From Aquabacter sediminis (lineage in GTDB: Bacteria > Pseudomonadota > Alphaproteobacteria > Rhizobiales > Xanthobacteraceae): a DNA stretch of 64,000 bases. The stretch spans positions 62,001 through 126,000 of the forward strand of contig NZ_JARBFX010000002.1 of the NCBI RefSeq assembly GCF_028863665.1, given 5' to 3'. Numbering within the stretch: the first letter of the stretch is position 1; every line of letters starts with the position of its first letter. Positions 54,819-63,028 of this stretch are shown in pieces. The notes beneath the pieces were generated by a model. It was not told where the DNA came from and ran no database searches. It saw only the letters and a list, made by a program, of their open reading frames with translations. Made by a program: the position numbers and the translations under genes.

Positions 54819-56603
54819 TCACACCGGCCCGCGGACCACGGGACGGCGCAGGCGCAGCCGCTCCGCCAGCCGCCGGAACCCAAAGGGCGGCACCTCGCCA
54901 TCCAATTGCTCGAAATGCAGGGCCGCCTGGCTGACCCGCCCGCCCTCCACCGAGCGCACCTCGAGCACCGCATGGCCGAGCGCAATGCGCATGCCGCGCG
55001 CCGGGCGATCATCCGCCCGATCGGCGAAGGCCTCGGCGATGGTCATCCCCCGCTCGGCCTCGCTCACCGGCAGCCCGTAGAGATCGGCCACGTCCCCCAT
55101 ATGCACATCGCCGGCGAAGGGGAAGGCGGTGTCATCCGCCCACACCATTTCCTCCTCGACGAAGAACCGGTCCAACTGGTGCACCCGCCGGGGCGGGGCC
55201 AGTACATAGACATAGTCGCCCGACACGAGCGCCCCCGCCTCCTCCGCGCTTAGGATGCGCTTCTCGCGCACCACCAGCACCAGCCGGGCCCAGTCCGGCA
55301 GCAGGGCCGAACTGATGGCCAGCGTCTTGGCGGTGACGGGATAGCCCACCAGTTCGTGCTCGGTCTGCCCGGGCAGGTCGATCTCGAAGCGCTGCGGGTC
55401 GCGCATGGGCTCGGCCAGCGCCACGTTCAGCCGCCGGGCGGCCAGGACCAGGGTGGAGCCATGCAGGATCAGCGAAGCGAGGACGACGATGAAGGCGGTG
55501 TTGAAATAGATCTGAGCCGCCGGCAAATGGGCGAGCATGGGAATTGTGGCCAGGAAGATGGAGACCGCGCCCCGCAACCCCGCCCAGGAGATGAAGGCCT
55601 TTTCCTTCATGGAGAAACCGAACGGCGCCAGGCACGCGAACACCGCCGCGGGACGGCCCACCAGGAACAGGAAGGCGGCGATGGCAAGGCCCGGCAGCAC
55701 CGCTTCCGCCAGCTTGTGGGGCGTCACCAACAGGCCGAGCATGGTGAACATGACGATCTGGCACAGCCAGCTCACCGTGTCGTGGAACGAGATGATGCCC
55801 GCAAGGCCCCGCACCGGCCGGTTGCCCAGGACGAGGCCCGCCAGATAGACCGCCAGGAAGCCCGAGCCATGCAGCATGGCGGTGGTGGCAAAGAGCAGCA
55901 CGGCGGATGACACCACCATCACCGGCTGGAGCGCGCCCGGCAATTCCACCCGGTTGAGGAAGACCGAGAGCAGGTAGCCGCCCGCCACGCCCACCGCCGT
56001 GCCGATGGCCAGCTCGCGCACCACCCCCACGGCCATGGTCCAGCCGGGATCGCCGGCGCCGGACGCGATCAGTTCCACCAGGATGACCGTCATGACCACG
56101 GCCGCGGGATCGTTGGTGGCCGATTCCACCTCAATGACCGCGCCCACGCGCCGGCCGAGCTTCAGCCCCTGCGCGCGCACGAGGAACAGGACGGCGGCGG
56201 CATCGGTGGAGGCGACGATGGCCCCCACGAGCAGCGCCTGGAGGGGCGAGAGGCTGAACAGCCAGGCTGCGGGGAAGGCGACCAGGGCAGCGGTCAGCAG
56301 CACGCCTACCGTGGACAGGAGAAAGGCGGGGATCACCGCGCCGCGCATACTGGAGGCGCGCATGCGCAGGCCGCCATCGAACAGGATCACCGCGAGCGAG
56401 GCCGAGCCCACCATATAGGTGGCCCAGTAATCGGAAAATTGGATGCCGCCCGGACCATCCTCCCCCGCCACCACGCCCACGAGCAGGAAGACCAGCAGGA
56501 TGGGCGCACCGAAACGGGCCGCCACCAGGCTGGAGACCGTGCCGGCCACCACCAGGGCGGCGCAGACGAGCAGGATCAGGTTGGTCAGGAAAACCGCATC
56601 CAT
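54819..56603 (-). CDS. CPA1 potassium/proton antiporter (NhaP2/CvrA-like)
   Basis: 594 residues. About twelve or thirteen N-terminal helices form a Na+/H+-exchanger fold (1-~385). They include FLLVGVVAGEDGPGG, ILFDGGLRMRASSMR, and the ion-site IVASTDAAAVLFLVR and EVESATNDPAAVVM. Next come a cytoplasmic TrkA-C-like domain (about 395-475, FEIDLPGQTEHELVGYPVTA) and a further C-terminal regulatory region. This layout is that of NhaP2/CvrA, which exports K+ under low osmolarity. The Asn-Asp in ATNDP is the CPA1 ion-binding pair. A small hypothetical gene follows. Confidence 0.9.
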   Translation of the reverse strand: MDAVFLTNLILLVCAALVVAGTVSSLVAARFGAPILLVFLLVGVVAGEDGPGGIQFSDYWATYMVGSASLAVILFDGGLRMRASSMRGAVIPAFLLSTVGVLLTAALVAFPAAWLFSLSPLQALLVGAIVASTDAAAVLFLVRAQGLKLGRRVGAVIEVESATNDPAAVVMTVILVELIASGAGDPGWTMAVGVVRELAIGTAVGVAGGYLLSVFLNRVELPGALQPVMVVSSAVLLFATTAMLHGSGFLAVYLAGLVLGNRPVRGLAGIISFHDTVSWLCQIVMFTMLGLLVTPHKLAEAVLPGLAIAAFLFLVGRPAAVFACLAPFGFSMKEKAFISWAGLRGAVSIFLATIPMLAHLPAAQIYFNTAFIVVLASLILHGSTLVLAARRLNVALAEPMRDPQRFEIDLPGQTEHELVGYPVTAKTLAISSALLPDWARLVLVVREKRILSAEEAGALVSGDYVYVLAPPRRVHQLDRFFVEEEMVWADDTAFPFAGDVHMGDVADLYGLPVSEAERGMTIAEAFADRADDRPARGMRIALGHAVLEVRSVEGGRVSQAALHFEQLDGEVPPFGFRRLAERLRLRRPVVRGPV

Positions 56604-56749
56604 AAGCCGCTTCGTTCCTCCTCAGGCGTGTGACGTGGTCAATTAAACACTGTAGTCGCTCCAGGTGGCCCGGCGTATGGTCGATTTCAGCTCATGCGAC
56701 CCTCATGCGTTCCGCGGGGGGATGCGGTCGCAGGGCGGAGATATAAGCC

Positions 56750-57019
56750 ATGAAGATGGCACCCTCTGCTTATGCCTATCTGGTGCGGGCGTGCATCCGC
56801 ACATCGGCTGGCGCCCTGTTTCAGGAGCCGGACACCATTTGCTTCGACCTGGACCTGGCGCTGGAGATTGCGGAGACGGATCGTGCGCATGCGGTCGGCC
56901 TCGCCGTCTATGCCATTGATGCCGACGGCATGCCGCTGGCGGAACGCCCGCTGGTCAGCCACGGCATTCACCTGCCTCCCGACCTCGCCGCCGGCTGGGT
57001 CTGCCGCGGCCGCGCCTGA
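56750..57019 (+). CDS. Small hypothetical protein
   Basis: 89 residues; GGAG eight bases before the ATG at 56750. No signal peptide or membrane helix. Contains a hydrophobic strand-helix-strand pattern (TICFDLDLALEIAETDRAHAVGLAVYAIDADG), with acidic residues placed as in a small alpha/beta fold. I do not recognise a family. It converges on the CxxC protein gene with an 11-base gap. Confidence 0.6.
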   Translation: MKMAPSAYAYLVRACIRTSAGALFQEPDTICFDLDLALEIAETDRAHAVGLAVYAIDADGMPLAERPLVSHGIHLPPDLAAGWVCRGRA

Positions 57020-57030
57020 CGCCCCCACCC

Positions 57031-57237
57031 TCACATCCGCGACGTGACGAAGGCCACCGCCTCCGCGGGAGAGGCGACGCGCACCAGTTTGACGTCCTTG
57101 CTGCCGCACAGGTCGCAGCGCAGCCGCGCGCCGCGCTCGGCAGCGGTCGGCGTATCGGGTGCCGGCAGGTGCACGTCGGCGGGGGCAAGGCCCAGGATGG
57201 ATTTTCGGCGGCAGCGGGAGCATTCGGCGCAAAGCAT
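57031..57237 (-). CDS. Small Cys-rich (zinc-ribbon-like) protein
   Basis: 68 residues. Cys3, Cys6 and Cys9 near the N-terminus (LCAECSRCRR) and Cys41/Cys44 (CDLCGSKDV) can form a four-Cys zinc ribbon with a Pro-rich spacer. The protein ends in VRVASPAEAVAF. Function unknown; proteins like this are often annotated only as hypothetical in Rhizobiales. No clear ribosome-binding site, so the start is less sure. Confidence 0.55.
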   Translation of the reverse strand: MLCAECSRCRRKSILGLAPADVHLPAPDTPTAAERGARLRCDLCGSKDVKLVRVASPAEAVAFVTSRM

Positions 57238-57418
57238 GCGCCATCAAGCGGGGCAAAGTTGCGCACAATGAGGCAAGGCCGCGCTGAAGGCTTGAATTGC
57301 CGCGCGGAACGGCACGGGGACAACGGCCACCGACCTCAAGCCACGCCCTGCTCCCGCAGTGCAACAAATTTGGAAACATGCTAAGGGTCGCCCATCCGAA
57401 ACGTCTTGCGGACTTTGC

Positions 57419-57916
57419 ATGCCCTTGGAGATCGAACGGAAGTTCCTGGTCGCGAACGACACATGGCGTGCCAGTGCCGGGGCGGGTCAGATGTTCAAGG
57501 AGGGGCTCCTCGCGCGCATGGCCCGCGGCAAGGTCCGAATCCGGCGGAGCGATGCCAAGGCCTGGATCACGGTGAAGGGACCCAAGAGCGGCATCAGCCG
57601 GCCGGAATTCGAATATGCCATTCCGGTCGCCGATGCCGACCAGATGCTCGCGGACCTGTGCAACGGGCCGCTCATCGAAAAGACGCGCTATTGCATTCCC
57701 CATGACGACGTCATCTGGGAAGTGGACGAGTTTTCCGGGCCGCTGGCCGGTCTCGTGATCGCCGAGGTGGAACTGGAGAGCGATGACCAGCCCTTCCGCC
57801 TCCCCTCCTGGATCGGCCGGGAGGTCACCGCCGACCCCGCTTATAGCAGCGCCGCCCTGATCCGGCGCATCACCCTGGCGCTGGGGACAGGCGTGCGGGA
57901 CGCAGAGGCGAGTTGA
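57419..57916 (+). CDS. CYTH-domain protein (triphosphate tunnel metalloenzyme)
   Basis: 165 residues. The N-terminal ExExK signature is present (Glu4, Glu6, Lys8 in MPLEIERKFLV). It is followed by tunnel-lining basic strands (KVRIRRSDAKAWITVKG, EKTRYCIP) and acidic metal-ligand strands (WEVDEFSGPLAGLVIAEVELES). Family members hydrolyse inorganic triphosphate or make cAMP/thiamine triphosphate; stand-alone proteins of this size are usually tripolyphosphatases. The ATG at 57419 was chosen because ExExK must sit at the very N-terminus. Confidence 0.88.
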   Translation: MPLEIERKFLVANDTWRASAGAGQMFKEGLLARMARGKVRIRRSDAKAWITVKGPKSGISRPEFEYAIPVADADQMLADLCNGPLIEKTRYCIPHDDVIWEVDEFSGPLAGLVIAEVELESDDQPFRLPSWIGREVTADPAYSSAALIRRITLALGTGVRDAEAS

Positions 57917-58388
57917 TCGCCGGGGGGCGATACCCGTCCGCCTCAGTGGAAAAGAATCCGTTCCGATTTGGCGGAATTGGCCGCCCTGGCGGGCCGGCCG
58001 CCCCGTCCGCCCGACGGCCGCCGCCTCTCTTGCCCGGAGAACGGTAGGGGTTGGCGACGACACCGGCCAAGATGCGCGCTGCCGCCGCTCCACTGGCTGC
58101 TCTGCCCGCAGGAAAGGCGCCGCATTTTCATAGGGTTGATTGCGCAATCCCGATGCGACGGGCGCCCACCTGTTCTGCGGTGGACAGGCCATCCCGTGGC
58201 AGGACATGGCAGGAAACGGCCTACGCCTGAGGTCCTGCAAGGACCCCCGCGCCCCGCGCCGCTTCTCCCGCCCGGCGGCGCCAGGACGGGACGCCCTCCA
58301 AAACGGTGGGAACGCCGCTTGCTCGAAAGCTCGACCGGCTGCCAGACTTTTCCCGGCGCGCAGGGGCGCGGGTTGGTCGGGGGTTGAG
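57917..58388. promoter_or_regulatory. Upstream region of the polysaccharide locus
   Basis: 472 bases, mostly GC-rich, between the CYTH gene and rfbF. It contains a perfect 12-base palindrome GATTGCGCAATC (58138-58149), 240 bases before rfbF, next to a short AT-rich stretch (CATTTTCATAGGG). I see no gene; the rfbF frame is open through part of it but without conserved sequence. Confidence 0.45.
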
Positions 58389-59162
58389 ATGAAGGCGGTG
58401 ATACTGGCCGGCGGTTTCGGAACACGCCTGAGCGAGGAGACGCTCACGCGGCCGAAGCCGATGGTTGAGATCGGCGGCTATCCGATCCTCTGGCACATCA
58501 TGAAGATCTACTCCCATCACGGGATCAATGACTTTGTCATTTGCCTTGGATACAAAGGCTATATGATCAAAGAATATTTCATAAATTATGCTCAGCACCT
58601 TTCGGACCTGACTGTCAATATTCGCAGCGGAACGGTGGATGTCCACCGAAATGATGCCGAACCTTGGTCCATCTCCTTGATCGACACCGGCGAAAGCACC
58701 ATGACCGGCGGCCGGCTGCGGCGCGCATTGCCTTATGTGAAGGACGACACATTCTGCCTGACCTATGGCGACGGCGTCGCAGATGTGGACATTACCCGCT
58801 CCATCGCCTTTCACCGCACCCATGGCGGCCTGGCCACCGTGACCGCCACCTATCCGCCCAAGCGCTTCGGCTATCTGGAGATCATCGGGGGGGATGTGCG
58901 CACGTTCCGGGAAAAGCCGGACGGCGAAGGCGGCTTCATCAATGGCGGCTTCTTCGTCCTCAACCGGGACGTGGAGCGCTATCTGGGCAATGACGACGCC
59001 ACCCCGTGGGAGCGCGAGCCGCTGGAGGGGCTCGCACGGGACGGTCAGCTTCACGCCTACGAGCACACGGGCTTCTGGCAGCCCATGGACACCTTGCGGG
59101 ACAAGGTGCAACTGGAAGAATTATGGGCCAGCGGCAAGGCCCCCTGGAAGGTGTGGAGCTGA
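58389..59162 (+). CDS. rfbF: Glucose-1-phosphate cytidylyltransferase
   Basis: Makes CDP-glucose from CTP and glucose-1-phosphate, the first step towards CDP-linked 6-deoxy and 3,6-dideoxy sugars of O-antigens. 257 residues, exactly the length of the Salmonella enzyme. Seen: MKAVILAGGFGTRLSEETL with the nucleotide-binding Gly-rich loop, TRPKPMVEIGGYPILWHIMK, TYGDGVADVDI (metal Asp), and FGYLEIIGG. The ATG at 58389 is set by the family N-terminus. The stop overlaps the rfbG start by one base (TGATG), so the two are translationally coupled. Confidence 0.95.
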   Translation: MKAVILAGGFGTRLSEETLTRPKPMVEIGGYPILWHIMKIYSHHGINDFVICLGYKGYMIKEYFINYAQHLSDLTVNIRSGTVDVHRNDAEPWSISLIDTGESTMTGGRLRRALPYVKDDTFCLTYGDGVADVDITRSIAFHRTHGGLATVTATYPPKRFGYLEIIGGDVRTFREKPDGEGGFINGGFFVLNRDVERYLGNDDATPWEREPLEGLARDGQLHAYEHTGFWQPMDTLRDKVQLEELWASGKAPWKVWS

Positions 59163-60232
59163 TGCTCCCCGCCTTCTGGCGCGGCAAGCGCGTTCTCCTC
59201 ACCGGCCATACCGGCTTCAAGGGCGCCTGGCTTTCGGCATGGCTCGCCCGGATGGGTGCAGACGTCACCGGCTACGGCCTTGCCCCTTCAAGCTCGCCCA
59301 GTCTCTTCAGCCTGGGAAAGGTGGGAACGCGCGTCCGCAGCGTGATCGCCGACATCAATGATCGGCCGCGCCTTGCGCAGGTGATGGCAGAGACCCAGCC
59401 GGAGATCGTCCTCCACCTGGCCGCACAGGCTCTGGTGCGGGACTCCTATGAGGACCCGATCTCCACCTTCGCCACCAATGTGACGGGGGTCGTGACCTTG
59501 CTCGACGTGGTGCGCCGCACACCGAGCGTTACCTCGGTGGTCATCGTCACCAGCGACAAATGCTACGACAACAAGGAATGGGTGTGGGGCTACAGGGAAG
59601 TCGATCGTCTCGGCGGCCGCGATCCCTACAGCGCCAGCAAAGGCTGCGCCGAAATCGCCGCCCAGTCCATGCAGCGCAGCTTCTTCAAGCCTTTCGCACC
59701 CGAGGGGCACCCCGCCCGCATCGCCACGGTGCGCGCGGGCAACGTGATCGGCGGCGGCGACTGGTCGGCCAACCGCCTGGTGCCGGACATCGTGCGCGGC
59801 TGCCTTGGCCCGGAGGGCGCGGTGCGGCTGCGCAGCCCCCATTCGGTACGACCCTGGCAGCATGTGCTGGAGCCGCTCGGCGCCTACCTGACGATTGCCG
59901 AGCGCCTCGCCACGGCACCGGACGGCATTGACGAGGGCTGGAATATCGGTCCCGATCCCGGCGACGACCGGCCCGTGATCGATGTGGCCCAGGCCATGGT
60001 CGGCGCGCTCGGCACCGGGCGGATCGTGATCGAGGAAAATCCGTCAGGCCCCCATGAGGCCCGCCTGCTTCGGCTCGACTGCTCGAAGGCCAAGGCAGAG
60101 CTCGGCTGGCACCCGCGCCTGCGCTTTGCCGACGCCATCGGCCTGACCGCACAATGGTATGCCGCCTGGCACCAGGGGGCCGATATGGTGGCGGTCACAG
60201 ATGCACAGATCGATGCTTATGTGGCCTCTTGA
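59162..60232 (+). CDS. rfbG: CDP-glucose 4,6-dehydratase
   Basis: An NAD-dependent short-chain dehydrogenase converting CDP-glucose to CDP-4-keto-6-deoxyglucose. 356 residues (Salmonella RfbG is ~359). Seen: the Rossmann loop LLTGHTGFKGAWLS, HLAAQALVRDSYEDP, VIVTSDKCYDNKEW, the catalytic Tyr/Lys in DPYSASKG, and the C-terminal RLDCSKAKAELGWHP. It completes the two-step CDP-sugar module with rfbF. The later enzymes (for example RfbH, or a C-methyl or tyvelose branch) are not seen here and may lie beyond 64 kb. Confidence 0.95.
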   Translation: MLPAFWRGKRVLLTGHTGFKGAWLSAWLARMGADVTGYGLAPSSSPSLFSLGKVGTRVRSVIADINDRPRLAQVMAETQPEIVLHLAAQALVRDSYEDPISTFATNVTGVVTLLDVVRRTPSVTSVVIVTSDKCYDNKEWVWGYREVDRLGGRDPYSASKGCAEIAAQSMQRSFFKPFAPEGHPARIATVRAGNVIGGGDWSANRLVPDIVRGCLGPEGAVRLRSPHSVRPWQHVLEPLGAYLTIAERLATAPDGIDEGWNIGPDPGDDRPVIDVAQAMVGALGTGRIVIEENPSGPHEARLLRLDCSKAKAELGWHPRLRFADAIGLTAQWYAAWHQGADMVAVTDAQIDAYVAS

Positions 60233-60293
60233 ACGATCCGACGGAAAGAAGACGCAATGCGGCGTGCCTCTGCTTTCCGACCCAACAATGGAG

Positions 60294-61859
60294 TTACTGG
60301 CTTGACGCCGCCAGCGGCATACCAGAAACAAACCTGAAGCGACTTCCCTTCAAGGGGTCGGGCTCCACACGCACGATCACCCGCACATATTCCCCGTCGG
60401 CCGCCACCCCAGGACGATGCCCCTTAACCAGGACGGTATTAGCTTTGCTGTCCACCACAAAATCATCCATTACAAACAACTGCGAACTGGCCAGGCGCCC
60501 ACCAAGATGCAGGTGGAATGGAACGTAGTCGGGCGCGCCATTCAAATCGAATGTAACCTGAAAACGATCGAAATTTTGAGCGATCGCGCGGAGTGTGCTG
60601 CGCAACTGGCCGTCCGAAGCCGCCATCGCCCCGTGGAACGAGACCGTTCGGTCCGGAGAGTACAACGTATTCGAGCCCAGCCACATCGACCAGATAAGCA
60701 GCCCGAGGCAAGCGACCTTCACGGAGCCTGAAAACCAGGACGAACCGATCCGCTCAAGTGTCACCCATGCACCCATGGCCCAAAGTATGGCGCCATGCAA
60801 AAATGCAGGCGCCAGGTACGAACTGAGCGCACGGTTGTTGCTGGCGGCGAGCACTATCCAAAATAAAACCCCGACCAAATTGAACACGGCTGCAGGCCGG
60901 AAGTCACGATGGCTGAAAGCCGCTATCCATCCCAGAATCAGGACGATGCCATATGTCCAGAGAATGGCGGTCGACACTGGACCAAGGAGCGGCAGGGGAT
61001 TGAAGACATATGGATAATTTCCCTGCAACGGGACCTGCCCCACCCAAAGGAGGCAGGTCCATAGGTTGGACAGGAATTTGGCTGAACTGGCGCGGATGAA
61101 GTCCTCTCCGGGAGGAGCCCCACCAGCAAGGGTGTTCGCGATGTAGGTTGGCTGCGTGACTAGGAACATCACGTATAAGGACGCCACCACCGATAAAAGC
61201 AGCGCGACGACAAGGACCCTCGCAGGATGCTCCTTCACCAGGCGGATTGCCGGCCTAAAGCGGAGTACCAGCAACACAAGCAGCATCACCGGCGTAACAA
61301 GTGTGAACTCCTTGGAGCCACACATTAATGTCAAGCCGAGGACAGCGAGAACTCCGTCGCGCCACTCCAGAGAACCATTATTAAGGAATCGCAAAATCGA
61401 CAATAAAAACAAGGCATAAGAACACATAAACAAAAAATCGGTTATAGTATACTGAATCATCAATGTCGTAATTATGAAGACATTAGAAAAACCAAATAAA
61501 ATTAGAAATAATGGATCTACAAAATACGTGACTTTAAAATTTTCACGACTCGACCAACGAAGCATCTGAATCAAAAACGCGACTGAGATAAAAATTCCGA
61601 GACAAAACAAGGCGGAAAACACGTACGAATAACGAGAAAATGATATGCCCAGACCCTCATTAAGCCAATACGGGAAGAGATTCAGCGACAACGGACGAAA
61701 AAACATTCCATAGACTGAGCTCCATCGCGACGCTGCAATGTAATTGCCGAACTCACCGACAGGACCATATACCGTTGAATAGGCGAACGAAAACGCGGCG
61801 AAGATCAGTAGAAAAACAGCGGCGGTCACGCGCAGGTCAAGCTTGCGATCAGAACCCAT
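60294..61859 (-). CDS. Polytopic membrane protein in the polysaccharide locus
   Basis: 521 residues from the ATG at 61859 (GGAAG about 11 bases upstream). Eleven or so hydrophobic helices occupy about 1-390, followed by a ~130-residue soluble C-terminal part. I recognise no named family. The N-terminal loop (YGPVGEFGNYIAASRW, then MFFRPLSLNLFPYW) resembles GT-C type glycosyltransferases and O-antigen polymerase-like proteins only in layout. The gene is far more AT-rich than the rest of the window, most of all at about 61380-61720, and uses AT-ending codons. It is opposite in direction to rfbFG, consistent with a separately acquired piece. Confidence 0.75.
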   Translation of the reverse strand: MGSDRKLDLRVTAAVFLLIFAAFSFAYSTVYGPVGEFGNYIAASRWSSVYGMFFRPLSLNLFPYWLNEGLGISFSRYSYVFSALFCLGIFISVAFLIQMLRWSSRENFKVTYFVDPLFLILFGFSNVFIITTLMIQYTITDFLFMCSYALFLLSILRFLNNGSLEWRDGVLAVLGLTLMCGSKEFTLVTPVMLLVLLVLRFRPAIRLVKEHPARVLVVALLLSVVASLYVMFLVTQPTYIANTLAGGAPPGEDFIRASSAKFLSNLWTCLLWVGQVPLQGNYPYVFNPLPLLGPVSTAILWTYGIVLILGWIAAFSHRDFRPAAVFNLVGVLFWIVLAASNNRALSSYLAPAFLHGAILWAMGAWVTLERIGSSWFSGSVKVACLGLLIWSMWLGSNTLYSPDRTVSFHGAMAASDGQLRSTLRAIAQNFDRFQVTFDLNGAPDYVPFHLHLGGRLASSQLFVMDDFVVDSKANTVLVKGHRPGVAADGEYVRVIVRVEPDPLKGSRFRFVSGMPLAASSQ

Positions 61860-61981
61860 CGTGAAGCACTTCCTATCCTCTGGCGTCACGCGGCGGCACT
61901 TGGCGGGATCCGGGCCGTGTGTCGTCTTGACGATGCACGTTTTGGCAGTTACCACGCCACCATCATTCGAGGGAAGGGCGC

Positions 61982-63016
61982 ATGCACAATGTTCGTGATG
62001 ATCGGGCCATCACGCGTCCCAGCGACTTCCACGACCTTCTCCGCGCCACGGTCCAACTTGGCGAGAACAGGCTTCTAGTCCAAGGTCCGGGCGGCAACAC
62101 GTCAATAAAAGACGCGGGCGTTCTGTGGGTCAAGGCATCCGGTATCTGGATGGCTCAGGCTGATGAGCGCAACGGCTTTGTTCCGGTCGACCTTAGTCTA
62201 ATCCGGGATCAGATCCGCAACGGCCATTCTGAGCCGGGAACCGGAGCGATCCGCACAGATCTCGTGGCGGGAGCCCTGGGGCGGCCGTCTATTGAAACCT
62301 CCTTCCACGCACTCCTTCCCCACCGCGTCGTGCTCCATACCCATTCGGTTTCGGTACTCGCAGGTGCAATCCGGGCTGACGCGGAGCAGCTTTTCAACGA
62401 GAAGTTGAGGGGACTGAACTGGGCGCTCATCCCCTACGCGCGTCCCGGCTTACCTCTCACGCACCTCATCGCCGACCGCATGATAGACGGCGCTCCAAAC
62501 GTGCTCGTGCTTCGAAACCATGGACTGGTTGTCGGCGGCGGAAGCGTCGATGAGGCACTTGGAACGATGGCGGAGGTGGAGCGGCGACTCGAACAAGAAA
62601 CGCTAGAGCACGCGCTTCCCGACCTCGACGAACTCGCCCACCTTGCCCACCACACGGACTGGGTTCTGCCCGCCGACGCCAGCGTCCATCGCCTGGGAGT
62701 GGAGCCGCAAGCATTCGCCGTGGCGACAAGATACTCTCTTTATCCAGATCACGTGGTTTTCCTCGGCTCGCGCATTGCGGGGTGTCGAGAGGGCGAGGCT
62801 TTACCACCCGATGCCCCGCTTGTCGCAGTGGAAGGCAAAGGCGTTCTGGTCCGGCAGTCCATGAGCGCGGCATCGCTTGCCATGATTGGCTGCCTCTCCG
62901 ATGTGCTTGCGCGGCTGACCATGGGTGCCACTGTCGAAGGCCTCTCTACTGCACAGGAGAACGAACTCCTGAATTGGGACGCAGAGAAATTGCGCCAATC
63001 CCTCAATAGGCCTTAA
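61982..63016 (+). CDS. Class II aldolase/adducin-family protein
   Basis: 344 residues. The N-terminal ~215 residues form a class II aldolase domain: GPGGNTS (35-41), an acidic position Glu105, and the zinc-type His119-Thr-His121 in VVLHTHSVSV. A third His lies in VLRNHGLVVGGG. Family members include fuculose- and rhamnulose-phosphate aldolases and sugar epimerases or decarboxylating relatives. The C-terminal ~120 residues resemble the trailing domain of RhaD-like proteins. Its substrate may be a phosphorylated sugar for the surface polymer. The tandem nucleotidyltransferase begins 12 bases downstream, so they share an operon. Confidence 0.85.
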   Translation: MHNVRDDRAITRPSDFHDLLRATVQLGENRLLVQGPGGNTSIKDAGVLWVKASGIWMAQADERNGFVPVDLSLIRDQIRNGHSEPGTGAIRTDLVAGALGRPSIETSFHALLPHRVVLHTHSVSVLAGAIRADAEQLFNEKLRGLNWALIPYARPGLPLTHLIADRMIDGAPNVLVLRNHGLVVGGGSVDEALGTMAEVERRLEQETLEHALPDLDELAHLAHHTDWVLPADASVHRLGVEPQAFAVATRYSLYPDHVVFLGSRIAGCREGEALPPDAPLVAVEGKGVLVRQSMSAASLAMIGCLSDVLARLTMGATVEGLSTAQENELLNWDAEKLRQSLNRP

Positions 63017-63028
63017 AGGACGCAAACC

